A stretch of 64,000 nt of DNA from Butyrivibrio fibrisolvens (GTDB lineage: Bacteria; Bacillota; Clostridia; Lachnospirales; Lachnospiraceae), in the NCBI RefSeq assembly GCF_037113525.1, contig NZ_CP146963.1:3658001-3722000 (forward strand), given 5' to 3'. Shown here one piece after another: positions 1 to 7,272 of this stretch; within the stretch, counting starts at the first letter, position 1; each line of letters opens with the position of its first letter. The position numbers were made by a program, and so were the translations under genes. A model generated the notes under the pieces. The model was not told the origin of the DNA, searched no databases, and worked only from the letters and a program-made list of their open reading frames with translations.

Positions 1-273
1 TACATATCCAAGGTGCTTGCGCCTGTACATTGTAAGCTGGTTTTCATTCATGTCTTCTAACTTGTCACCGCCTATGCTTACAAAGCCTTCATCAGGTGTA
101 TCAATGCCACCTATGATATTTAGAAGAGTTGATTTACCGGAACCGGATGGCCCAAGAAGTACGCAGAACTCACCTTTCCCGACAGTAAAGTTCATGCCTC
201 TAAGTACTTCCTGCCGTGCTTCTCCTGTCCCAAAACTCTTTTTAAGATCTTTGATCTCTAGAAAATCTTTCAT
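1..273 (-). CDS. ABC transporter ATP-binding protein (5' part only)
   Basis: N-terminal 91 residues of an ABC ATPase; the rest lies beyond the left edge. The translation starts MKDFLEIKDLKKSFG and contains a Walker A motif, GPSGSGKST, near residues 41-49. The N-terminal pattern matches the LolD/MacB/FtsE-like class that works with FtsX-type permeases and exports peptides, lipoproteins or antibiotics; Walker B and signature motifs are not visible. The ATG at 271-273 follows a GGAG ribosome binding site. It is expressed from a consensus promoter with two operator palindromes at 367-417, giving a leader of about 110 nt. The permease should lie outside the window. Family assignment is secure, substrate unknown. 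Confidence 0.93.
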   Translation of the reverse strand, partial: MKDFLEIKDLKKSFGTGEARQEVLRGMNFTVGKGEFCVLLGPSGSGKSTLLNIIGGIDTPDEGFVSIGGDKLEDMNENQLTMYRRKHLGYV

Positions 274-366
274 AACTTTTCTCCATTTCTGATCTGTTTT
301 TATAAACAAATAGACATGAGAAAAGACTCTTTATTTAAAGCCCTTTTCTCACCGTCCCCCCTTGGT

Positions 367-417
367 GTTAGCAAGAACTAACTCCTTCATTATAGTTAGC
401 AAACTCTAACTTGTCAA
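367..417 (-). promoter_or_regulatory. Consensus sigma-A promoter with two embedded palindromic operators
   Basis: On the minus strand a perfect -35 TTGACA (417-412) is separated by exactly 17 bp from a perfect -10 TATAAT (394-389). The spacer is filled by the palindrome GTTAG-N6-CTAAC (395-410), and a second copy with the same arms (367-382) begins 6 bp downstream of the -10 and covers the start point. The centres are 28 bp apart. Such placement is typical of a tightly repressed promoter (TetR- or MarR-like repressors are the inferred class). It drives the ABC ATPase gene at 1-273. Confidence 0.9.
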
Positions 418-565
418 AGGTTAACAAACTTTCGTTTTGCACCGATATAGGTTATGATGGTCTGATTTCTTGATCGATCACTGCATAATGGCCATACTTT
501 ATTGTATCCAAGTAACTTTTGACCCTGTGTCATAATATACCAATTGTTAACTCAAGGAGGTTTTT

Positions 566-820
566 ATGAGAGTTCTTTTCGCACCAGGAGTTGTTAGAGA
601 AGTAGTAGCAGCAGAAGTTGTTCCTATGGATATCGGCGATGGCAAGATCATTGGTACTCAGGTTAACTTCACCCTTGCACCTTCAGGTGACAAGCTTGAG
701 TATATCTATAGCCAGTCTGTTCCGATCGAAGAATCAGGTCAGCGTGCCATTGATTTTGTAAACGGCCTTTACGAAAAGGGATTTGCTGATTTTACAGCTG
801 AACCTACCGAGGTTTTGTAA
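566..820 (+). CDS. Small hypothetical protein (84 aa)
   Basis: 84-residue protein starting MRVLFAPGVVREVVAAEVV. A strong AAGGAGG ribosome binding site precedes the ATG and an intrinsic terminator follows at 865-912, so it appears to be a monocistronic gene. No signal peptide, membrane segment or cysteine is visible. The protein is acidic, and its beta-rich first half is followed by a helical segment around residues 55-73. I do not recognise the family. It faces away from the ABC gene at 1-273 across a shared 290-bp intergenic region. Confidence 0.75.
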   Translation: MRVLFAPGVVREVVAAEVVPMDIGDGKIIGTQVNFTLAPSGDKLEYIYSQSVPIEESGQRAIDFVNGLYEKGFADFTAEPTEVL

Positions 821-864
821 TGGCTTACGTATAATATTCCTATCGCATCATATTTGTCTAATAT

Positions 865-912
865 AAAAGGATCTGCTATTTAGTCTAACTAAAAGGCAGA
901 TCCTTATTTTTT
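865..912. terminator. Intrinsic terminator, probably bidirectional
   Basis: Stem AAGGATCTGC (867-876) pairs with GCAGATCCTT (896-905), and TTTAGT/ACTAAA extends the hairpin inward. A T-run follows on the plus strand. It lies between the 84-aa gene and the convergent 186-aa gene, so it can serve both. Confidence 0.85.
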
Positions 913-920
913 AAATCACT

Positions 921-1481
921 TTATGCTTCGCCGTAATTGGCAGTTTCTTTATCTATTATCATATCTTTAAGCTGAGGAAGTGCTTTTTGTGGCTCTTCTC
1001 TTAAAGCTACCATAAAAAGGTATGCACCAATAATAGTCATCTGCGTCATCTCCATAAGTTTTGCAGCGGTAAATCCTGCTGCCTTGACGCTTCTGAAACC
1101 GGGAGTTCCTTCTACTATCATGTTGTACATTTCCTGTACAAGATCATCGTAGCGGCTAAGCTTAGACCATATCTTTGAAGCCTGCTTGATCGGCATATCG
1201 CCGCTATAAAGAAGGCAGTCAACAATAGTTGACTGTATATACGAAGTCTCTGTCCAATCTCCCTTTTTACGAAAGGCATTTACTATCCTGATCATTTCAT
1301 CAGGTTTATCCTTGATCAGTTTTACAACATCTTTGCCCGTAGGAATTTCGGACACAGGAAGCTCTGCAATAAAGCCGCTATCTAGCTCAAATCTGATATA
1401 ATAGCGGTCCTGATATCGCAGTATAAGCTGATATTCACATGTATCATCCAGTAGATCGCTGCAGCTTGCGATAACTTCCAC
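921..1481 (-). CDS. Hypothetical protein (186 aa), GTG start
   Basis: 186-residue cytoplasmic protein. The start codon is GTG (1479-1481), supported by an AGGAG site 8 nt upstream. No signal peptide is seen; the C-terminal part around residues 130-160 (KAAGFTAAKLMEM, IIGAYLFMVAL) is hydrophobic and helical but does not look like a clear membrane anchor. It follows the 93-aa gene at 1500-1781 by 18 nt, so the two are probably one operon. I do not recognise the family. Confidence 0.7.
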   Translation of the reverse strand: MEVIASCSDLLDDTCEYQLILRYQDRYYIRFELDSGFIAELPVSEIPTGKDVVKLIKDKPDEMIRIVNAFRKKGDWTETSYIQSTIVDCLLYSGDMPIKQASKIWSKLSRYDDLVQEMYNMIVEGTPGFRSVKAAGFTAAKLMEMTQMTIIGAYLFMVALREEPQKALPQLKDMIIDKETANYGEA

Positions 1482-1499
1482 GGATAGCTCCTTTCTCCC

Positions 1500-1781
1500 T
1501 TATCCCTGCTGTTCCTCCTGCAATAACTTGATAGCACACATAGCTATTTTATAATAAGCTTCTCTTCCGGTATTCTGCTCTTTTTCTACAACTTCACGCA
1601 GATACTTCTCAGCGCCCTGGATCTGGTCACTTGTGTATCTGACTTCGTTATTATCGGTATGACAGTACAGAGTACCGGTAGCTTTATCATAACGTTCCAT
1701 GATATCGCCATACTTGCTGTATTCCTTACCGAATGTCTTCTTATAAAGCTCATTTATAAGTACATCACGATTATCTGCCAT
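1500..1781 (-). CDS. Hypothetical protein (93 aa)
   Basis: 93-residue soluble, charged protein starting MADNRDVLINELYKKTFG, with an AGGAGG site just before its ATG. No recognisable domain. The C-terminal half is predicted helical (EKYLREVVEKEQ, YYKIAMCAIKLLQEEQQ). It is the first gene of a two-gene minus-strand unit with the 186-aa gene at 921-1481, and the pairing suggests the two proteins work together. Confidence 0.7.
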   Translation of the reverse strand: MADNRDVLINELYKKTFGKEYSKYGDIMERYDKATGTLYCHTDNNEVRYTSDQIQGAEKYLREVVEKEQNTGREAYYKIAMCAIKLLQEEQQG

Positions 1782-2050
1782 ACCCGCCTCCTATATTTTT
1801 ATACGTTATAAAGTGTGTGTATTATTATTTTATCATGCATCTAATAAGTTTAAAAGGAATAAAAAAACCGGTGAGGATTCACCGGATCATTTTAGGGAGG
1901 AGGGCCATCTGATGGGGAGTCAGACAGCCCATTATGAAAAAGTTAAGTTATTGGTTGCTTCGGATCATTTATCGTCTTCCGATAATCTAATATTACATTA
2001 GGTTTATGACGTAATTATGAACACAAGGTTAATGATATGTGCTTTTTTGG

Positions 2051-2064
2051 CGAAACCGTTTTCG
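2051..2064. promoter_or_regulatory. Possible LacI/CcpA-type operator upstream of purC
   Basis: CGAAACCGTTTTCG is an imperfect palindrome around a central CG, as in LacI-family operators (cre and PurR-like sites). It lies about 110 bp upstream of the presumed purC -10. Single occurrence before this gene, so only suggestive. Confidence 0.3.
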
Positions 2065-2110
2065 AAACATATTTTTTTTATAATGGAATTTAGATAAAGA
2101 TGCACAATTT

Positions 2111-2132
2111 TTTGATTGAATGTTCAAATTAT
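2111..2132 (+). promoter_or_regulatory. Motif shared by the purC and purF-like upstream regions (copy 1)
   Basis: TTTGATTGAATGTTCAAA followed by TTAT. The 22-bp stretch matches 20 of 22 positions at 7201-7222 upstream of the purF-like gene. It contains the dyad TGAA-TG-TTCA. Likely operator of a purine regulator, by inference from shared position and gene function. Confidence 0.6.
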
Positions 2133-2149
2133 TTTTTACATCTAGAATG

Positions 2150-2179
2150 TTTACTTTTGAAAAGCGGGTGTACTATACT
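2150..2179 (+). promoter_or_regulatory. Probable purC promoter
   Basis: A good -10 TATACT lies at 2174-2179. A weak -35 (TTACTT, 2151-2156) is 17 bp upstream. The resulting leader before the ATG at 2243 would be about 57 nt. Confidence 0.5.
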
Positions 2180-2242
2180 TGTACCGAAACATAAACAGGC
2201 AATTTATGCCAATAAATAAAGCAGATTAAGAGAGGTCATGAA

Positions 2243-3118
2243 ATGAAGGAGTTTACACCTATTAAGGAAGGCAAAGTTCGTGAGATCTACGATACAGGGG
2301 ACAATCTTATCATGGTTGCTACAGACCGTATCTCAGCTTTCGACGTAATTCTCAAAAACAAGGTTGTTAAAAAGGGTGCAGTTCTGACTCAGATGTCCAA
2401 GTTCTGGTTCGAGTATACATCTGATATAGTTGCCAATCACATGGTTAGCACAGATGTTAAGGATATGCCTGAATTTTTCAACCAGCCTCAGTTCACAGGT
2501 AACAGCATGCTCTGCAAGAAGCTTACTATGATCCCTGTTGAATGTATCGTTCGTGGTTATATCACAGGCAGCGGCTGGGAAAGCTACAAGAAAGACGGCA
2601 CAGTTTGCGGAATCAAACTTCCTGAAGGTCTTAAGGAATGTGACAAGCTTCCTGAACCCATCTATACTCCTTCAACTAAAGCAGAGATCGGAGATCATGA
2701 CGAAAATATAGATTTTGAAAGAAGCGTAGAAGTTCTTGAAAGAGACTTCCCTGGACATGGCAGAGACTACGCTGAGAAGATCCGTGATTACACAATCGCT
2801 CTTTACAAGAAGTGTGCTGATTATGCTCTTACAAGAGGCATCATCATCGCTGATACAAAGTTTGAGTTCGGTCTTGATGAAAATGGCAATGTTGTTCTTG
2901 CAGACGAAATGCTCACACCTGATTCAAGCCGTTTCTGGCCTCTTGAAGGTTACGAAGCAGGCCACTCACAGCCATCATTCGATAAGCAGTTCGTACGTGA
3001 CTGGCTCAAGGCTAACCCAGACAGCGACTACAACCTTCCTCAGGATGTAATCGACAAGACAATCGAGAAGTACAAAGAAGCTTACAAACTCCTTACCGGC
3101 AAGGATCTTGAAGCTTAA
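2243..3118 (+). CDS. purC: Phosphoribosylaminoimidazole-succinocarboxamide (SAICAR) synthase
   Basis: ATP-dependent ligation of CAIR with aspartate to SAICAR, a step of de novo IMP synthesis in the cytoplasm. 291 residues, the length of the larger monofunctional PurC form. Family signatures are clear: a VECIVRGYITGSGWESY segment around residues 99-115 and LADEMLTPDSSRFW around 219-232. N-terminal KEGKVREIYD is the ATP-binding start. The ATG at 2243 follows AGAGG. It is monocistronic, ending in a strong hairpin at 3181-3266, and shares an upstream motif with the purF-like gene 4 kb away, suggesting common purine control. Confidence 0.97.
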   Translation: MKEFTPIKEGKVREIYDTGDNLIMVATDRISAFDVILKNKVVKKGAVLTQMSKFWFEYTSDIVANHMVSTDVKDMPEFFNQPQFTGNSMLCKKLTMIPVECIVRGYITGSGWESYKKDGTVCGIKLPEGLKECDKLPEPIYTPSTKAEIGDHDENIDFERSVEVLERDFPGHGRDYAEKIRDYTIALYKKCADYALTRGIIIADTKFEFGLDENGNVVLADEMLTPDSSRFWPLEGYEAGHSQPSFDKQFVRDWLKANPDSDYNLPQDVIDKTIEKYKEAYKLLTGKDLEA

Positions 3119-3180
3119 GCTCAATATTTTTGCCACACATAAATATACTCATAGTATAAACATCATATACGATCACTAAT

Positions 3181-3266
3181 AAAAAGTGTCAAAAGACAGG
3201 ATCATACGACTCATCCAAGCATTAACTCTACCAGAAATCTGATCCTAATCTTTTGACACTTTTTTA
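3181..3266. terminator. Long-stem bidirectional terminator
   Basis: AAAAAGTGTCAAAAGA (3181-3196) pairs with TCTTTTGACACTTTTT, and the inner AGGATCA pairs with TGATCCT. Poly-A on the left and poly-T on the right make it usable in both directions, between convergent purC and the FtsX-type permease. Confidence 0.9.
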
Positions 3267-3294
3267 TTTCTTAACTGATCCACTGATCAATTAT

Positions 3295-6243
3295 TTATTC
3301 TACCGACTTAAGGCTCTCAACCATATCAATCTTTTGTATAGAAAAATGTGCAATGATATTTACAAAGAGTGAAAATCCTACAGTAAGCCCCGCTGACAAA
3401 AGATAACTGCTAAGAGACACACTTCTTCCGAACATCATATAAGTATTTTCAACAGTACTCATAAGCCATACGATAAGCCATTTTCCCAAAGCAAGTCCAA
3501 ACAAAATACCTGCAAGGGTCATAACAGTATTTTCCCTGTAAATATAACTGGTAGTCTCCTTGTCAGTAAATCCAAGGACTTTAAGGGTTGCCAGCTCTCT
3601 GACTCTTTCAGATATATTGATATTGGTCAGGTTATAAAGGACTATAAAAGCAAGAGCTGCTGCCGCAACTATGATGATTCCTACTGCAACGTTAACAGCG
3701 CTAAGTGAATCCCTGAACCTGTCCACGACAGAATTGATCCTGGTATAAGAAGATGCCCCTTCCATAGCTACAAGGCTTGAAGACAGATCATCGATCTGCT
3801 CATCTGTAGCATTCTCCGTATATTCGATAACAAACCTGTTATCCTTAAGGTCATCTTCTGTTATAGCGTCAAGATCATCAAAATCAAGATAGATGTAGTT
3901 ATATACGTAATTTTCAACTATATCTGCAACTTCAATACTGACCACCGTATCATCAGACATTGTGATTTCTACAACGTCACCCTTTTTTAGATCATTAATA
4001 TCTGCCATCTTTTCTGTAAAAAGACCTTTAATGTGACCATTAGCCTTATCTACCGTGCCTTCAGGTATTGTCACCTTGTCAGAATCTGTTCTATGAGCGA
4101 TAGAAACAAATCTGGAAAAAGCGTCATAATCCTTAACTGCAACAATATATGTTCCAATAGGATTTTCTTCTCCAAAGGCAGATGAAGGCGTATCTGTAAA
4201 TATAGCCATATGGTCAGCTACTATCGAAGATTTTCCTATCACCTCATCAATATCTTTTATATGGTCATATTCCGCATCCGTATTTACATCAAGATAAGCA
4301 TCATAGTGCGTTACATCCACATACTGCTTGTCTATGACAGTATATATTGAATCATAAAGGCCAAATCCAACTACCAAAAGAGATGTACAGCCTGCTATAC
4401 CGATAACTGTCATCCAGAATCTTTGTTTATATCTGAAAAGATTCCTGCAGGATACTTTGGATGTGAACTTGAGCCTGTTCCATATAAAGCCTATTTTTTC
4501 CAAAAATACTCTCTTACCGGCCTTTGGAGCTCGCGGCCTCATAAGAGTTGCAGGACGTGCCTGGAGCTCAACCCTGCTTGAAAGGTAGGCGGTACCTGTA
4601 ACCGCTACAACTGCTACTCCTACTGAGAAAAGATATACCTCAGGCTGTAATATGATCTGAAAATCCGGAAGGGTATACTGTCCCTTCCAAGCTTCAAAGC
4701 ATAGAATCGGAAGAACAGTATTTCCCCAAAGAAGTCCAATGATTCCGCCGGTGAAGCTTGCAAGAAATGCATAGCCTATATATTTGATAGATATCATGCT
4801 ATAGCCATAGCCAAGTGCCTTTAGCGCTCCAATTTCGCCCCTGTGGTCTTCTACCATTCTGGTCATGGAAGTAAGGCACGAAAGGGCAGCTACCAGATAG
4901 AAGATAACAGGGAATACATTGGCAAGGTCTCCCATCTTCTCTGCATCCTGCTTATAGCTCATATATCCTGTATTAGCGCTTCTTGAAAGGACATATGACT
5001 TACCCTTATCCATGTCGTCAATCTCACGCTGGGCATCATCGATTTTCAACTGTGCTTCGTCTATCTTACTCTGGGCTTCTTCTATATCTTTCCAGCCTTC
5101 GTCGATGTCAGCCTGATTATCATCTATCTCTTTTTGCATTTCATCAAGATCTATCTGTTCGCCGGAAGCTCCTGCCATGCCGTCATAAGCTCCGTTTTGA
5201 GCATCATATGCGCCGGCCTGCGCCATTTCCATAGCTGCCTTTGCATTTTCAAGTTCTTCTTTTGCTTTATCCAGCTCTTCCTGACCGCTTTCGAGCTCTT
5301 CTTTCGCATCTTCGATCTCTTTTTTGGCATCATCAAGCTTAGAGATAGCATCGTCGAGCTCGCCTTGCGCTGTATCATGCAGATAGTCATATCTTGACCT
5401 TACAAGGCTGTCTGCAAAATCCTCCATGCCTTTGGCATAGTTCTTGGTATAATCTTCATATTCAGAAGTGTAAGCCTGCATATTCCGGGTTTTATCAAGA
5501 AGAATATAAATCGCTGTATAGTAATCCCAGTCAAATTCGCTCTCAGGAACATATACAAACGCTGAGATCGTGCCTGTACCTATGCTTGACGTTCCCCTGT
5601 CAACTGATACATAAAGAGGGCTGTCAGCTATTCCGACTATTGTATAGGTATAGTCATTGAGTTTTGTTGATGCTATATCAATATCTATATCTTCTACTAT
5701 CTCGTCTTCGTCCGTTTCAGCAGTGTCATTCTCAGCATTTTCAATATTCGAGTTTTTTACCTCATCCTGATCTTTATCATCATCCGAATCTTCTTCATTA
5801 TCCGGATCATACAAAGTAATGACATCGCCAACCTTTAAACCAAGCTTATCTACAAGAAGTGAATCGATAACGCATTCGCCGTTCTTAGTAGCAAGTCTGC
5901 CCTCTTTCAGATATAAGAGATTGATATTTTCAGGCATGGAAAAAACAGATACTACAAGATTATCAATCTGCAGATCTGTCTGCCTTGACCCTTCAGCATA
6001 AAGCACGCCGTCATAGGAAGCGACCTTTTCAAGATCATCTTCCATAAAGCCAAGTGTCGATATAAGACGGATATCCATAAGTTTTTTCTCTTCATAATAC
6101 TTTGAAGCCGTATGCTTCATATCAGGTGATGTTGTACGAAGTCCTGTAAAAAAAGCTACAGCGATCATTACAAGGAGAAGGAGCGATATGAATCTTTTCC
6201 GTGACTTTTGAACCTCTCTAAATGCATCAGTTATAATTACCAT
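3295..6243 (-). CDS. FtsX-type ABC transporter permease with coiled-coil extracellular region
   Basis: 982-residue permease with two FtsX-like domains. A first membrane helix lies at about residues 18-36, a helix cluster at about 440-590 and a C-terminal cluster at about 860-970. The extracellular loop after helix 1 is very long. It contains an acidic low-complexity stretch (about residues 143-190, rich in D/E/N) and a heptad-like coiled coil (about 285-415) with repeats such as DDAKKEIEDAKEELE. The ATPase partner at 6237-6944 overlaps by 7 bp, so the pair is translationally coupled. The family exports lipids, peptides or antimicrobials, or transmits force; the substrate here is unknown. Confidence 0.9.
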   Translation of the reverse strand: MVIITDAFREVQKSRKRFISLLLLVMIAVAFFTGLRTTSPDMKHTASKYYEEKKLMDIRLISTLGFMEDDLEKVASYDGVLYAEGSRQTDLQIDNLVVSVFSMPENINLLYLKEGRLATKNGECVIDSLLVDKLGLKVGDVITLYDPDNEEDSDDDKDQDEVKNSNIENAENDTAETDEDEIVEDIDIDIASTKLNDYTYTIVGIADSPLYVSVDRGTSSIGTGTISAFVYVPESEFDWDYYTAIYILLDKTRNMQAYTSEYEDYTKNYAKGMEDFADSLVRSRYDYLHDTAQGELDDAISKLDDAKKEIEDAKEELESGQEELDKAKEELENAKAAMEMAQAGAYDAQNGAYDGMAGASGEQIDLDEMQKEIDDNQADIDEGWKDIEEAQSKIDEAQLKIDDAQREIDDMDKGKSYVLSRSANTGYMSYKQDAEKMGDLANVFPVIFYLVAALSCLTSMTRMVEDHRGEIGALKALGYGYSMISIKYIGYAFLASFTGGIIGLLWGNTVLPILCFEAWKGQYTLPDFQIILQPEVYLFSVGVAVVAVTGTAYLSSRVELQARPATLMRPRAPKAGKRVFLEKIGFIWNRLKFTSKVSCRNLFRYKQRFWMTVIGIAGCTSLLVVGFGLYDSIYTVIDKQYVDVTHYDAYLDVNTDAEYDHIKDIDEVIGKSSIVADHMAIFTDTPSSAFGEENPIGTYIVAVKDYDAFSRFVSIAHRTDSDKVTIPEGTVDKANGHIKGLFTEKMADINDLKKGDVVEITMSDDTVVSIEVADIVENYVYNYIYLDFDDLDAITEDDLKDNRFVIEYTENATDEQIDDLSSSLVAMEGASSYTRINSVVDRFRDSLSAVNVAVGIIIVAAAALAFIVLYNLTNINISERVRELATLKVLGFTDKETTSYIYRENTVMTLAGILFGLALGKWLIVWLMSTVENTYMMFGRSVSLSSYLLSAGLTVGFSLFVNIIAHFSIQKIDMVESLKSVE

Positions 6244-6944
6244 TCAATATCCTCGATATCAGTAGGATTTGGATTTTCATCAATTCTGTCTGCCTTACCG
6301 TTTCTGATATGAATAACTCTATCAGCCATGGGACATATAGCTGAGTTATGGGTTATAACAACTACCGTGATCCCCTTTTTCCTTGCCATATCCTGAAGTA
6401 TCTTAAGGATCTGCTTACCGGTAACATAGTCAAGTGCACCTGTTGGTTCATCGCAAAGGAGAATCTTGGGGTTCTTGGCAATTGCACGGGCTATAGCCAC
6501 TCTTTGCTGCTCACCTCCTGAAAGCTGTGCCGGGAAGTTATTAACCCTGTGAGAAAGACCCACTATATCAAGAGCATCCAGTGCGTCCATAGGATCTTTA
6601 CAGATCTGGGCAGCAAGCTCTACATTTTCCTTAGCTGTAAGGTTCTGGATAAGGTTATAGAACTGAAATACAAAGCCAATATCATACCGGCGGTACATGG
6701 TAAGCTGCTTCCTGTTAAAGTCGCTTACAAGTACGTCATCAACCACGATCGTCCCTGACGTACATACATCCATGCCTCCAAGCATGTTAAGTACAGTTGT
6801 CTTACCTGCACCGGAAGGACCAACTATGATAGTGAATTTACCTTTATCTATAGTAAAATCAGCTCCATCTACGGCTTTAATAGGAACTTCACCCATGTTG
6901 TACTGCTTCACAACATTTTCAAACCTGATATAACTGTTATCCAT
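6237..6944 (-). CDS. ABC transporter ATP-binding protein (FtsX-permease partner)
   Basis: 235-residue complete ABC ATPase. Walker A GPSGAGKTT (about residues 43-51), Q-loop FVFQFYNL, signature LSGGEQQR, Walker B ILLCDEPTGALD and H-loop VVITHN are all visible. It belongs to the LolD/MacB-like class. It powers the permease encoded immediately downstream, whose start overlaps this gene's end. A probable promoter lies in the 330-bp divergent region shared with the purF-like gene. The ATG follows a GAGGGA site. Confidence 0.95.
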   Translation of the reverse strand: MDNSYIRFENVVKQYNMGEVPIKAVDGADFTIDKGKFTIIVGPSGAGKTTVLNMLGGMDVCTSGTIVVDDVLVSDFNRKQLTMYRRYDIGFVFQFYNLIQNLTAKENVELAAQICKDPMDALDALDIVGLSHRVNNFPAQLSGGEQQRVAIARAIAKNPKILLCDEPTGALDYVTGKQILKILQDMARKKGITVVVITHNSAICPMADRVIHIRNGKADRIDENPNPTDIEDIEW

Positions 6945-7272
6945 TATGCATTCCCTCTCTGAACAATCGTAAGATGATCCTCTTCTTTTTTCGGTTTATT
7001 GACATTAATTTATAACATTTCAGATTTCATATTTTTATTTTATTTTCCATCAACTGTTACGCCAACATTTAAACTCGCTTTTCTTTAGAAATTTTTCCAT
7101 AAATTCACGTAATAATAGCCTGTTTTTATGCAACTATACAAAATATTAATTTTGTAGATACGTATGACTTTTTTCATGTTATTATTGTCATGGCAAAAAG
7201 TTTGACTGAATGTTCAAACTATAAAAACAAACGGGCAGTAAATCCCTATTTTTATTAAGGAAAGAGGCATAC
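6945..7272. other. Divergent intergenic region between ABC ATPase and purF-like genes
   Basis: 330 bp of AT-rich sequence. On the minus strand TTGATG-16 bp-TATGAA is a possible promoter for the ABC pair. On the plus strand a -10-like TATTAT at 7180-7185 may start the purF transcript, but no good -35 is visible. The purine-gene motif lies at 7201-7222. Confidence 0.4.
7201..7222 (+). promoter_or_regulatory. Motif shared by the purC and purF-like upstream regions (copy 2)
   Basis: TTTGACTGAATGTTCAAA followed by CTAT, differing from the copy at 2111-2132 only at two T/C positions. It ends 50 bp before the purF-like start codon, which would place it in or near the early transcribed region. Both neighbours act in purine synthesis. 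Confidence 0.6.

Larger units (their letters stand above)
1782..2242. other. Intergenic region between divergent genes, with a hairpin
   Basis: About 460 bp without a convincing gene. A hairpin CCGGTGA-ggat-TCACCGG sits at 1868-1885; read on the minus strand it is followed by TTTTTTT, so it has the form of an intrinsic terminator for a minus-strand transcript starting between 1886 and about 2240. A second imperfect stem, GGGCCATCTGA with TCAGACAGCCC, lies at about 1912-1940. The right part holds the purC control region. No ORF of convincing quality was seen, and a small RNA here is possible but unproven. Confidence 0.5.

Noticed and set aside
1868..1885. Terminator of a plus-strand gene
   Set aside because: The T-run is only on the minus-strand side, and no plus-strand gene lies upstream.
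5134..5397. Plus-strand ORFs in the permease coiled-coil region
   Set aside because: They are antisense shadows produced by the biased codons of the coiled coil.
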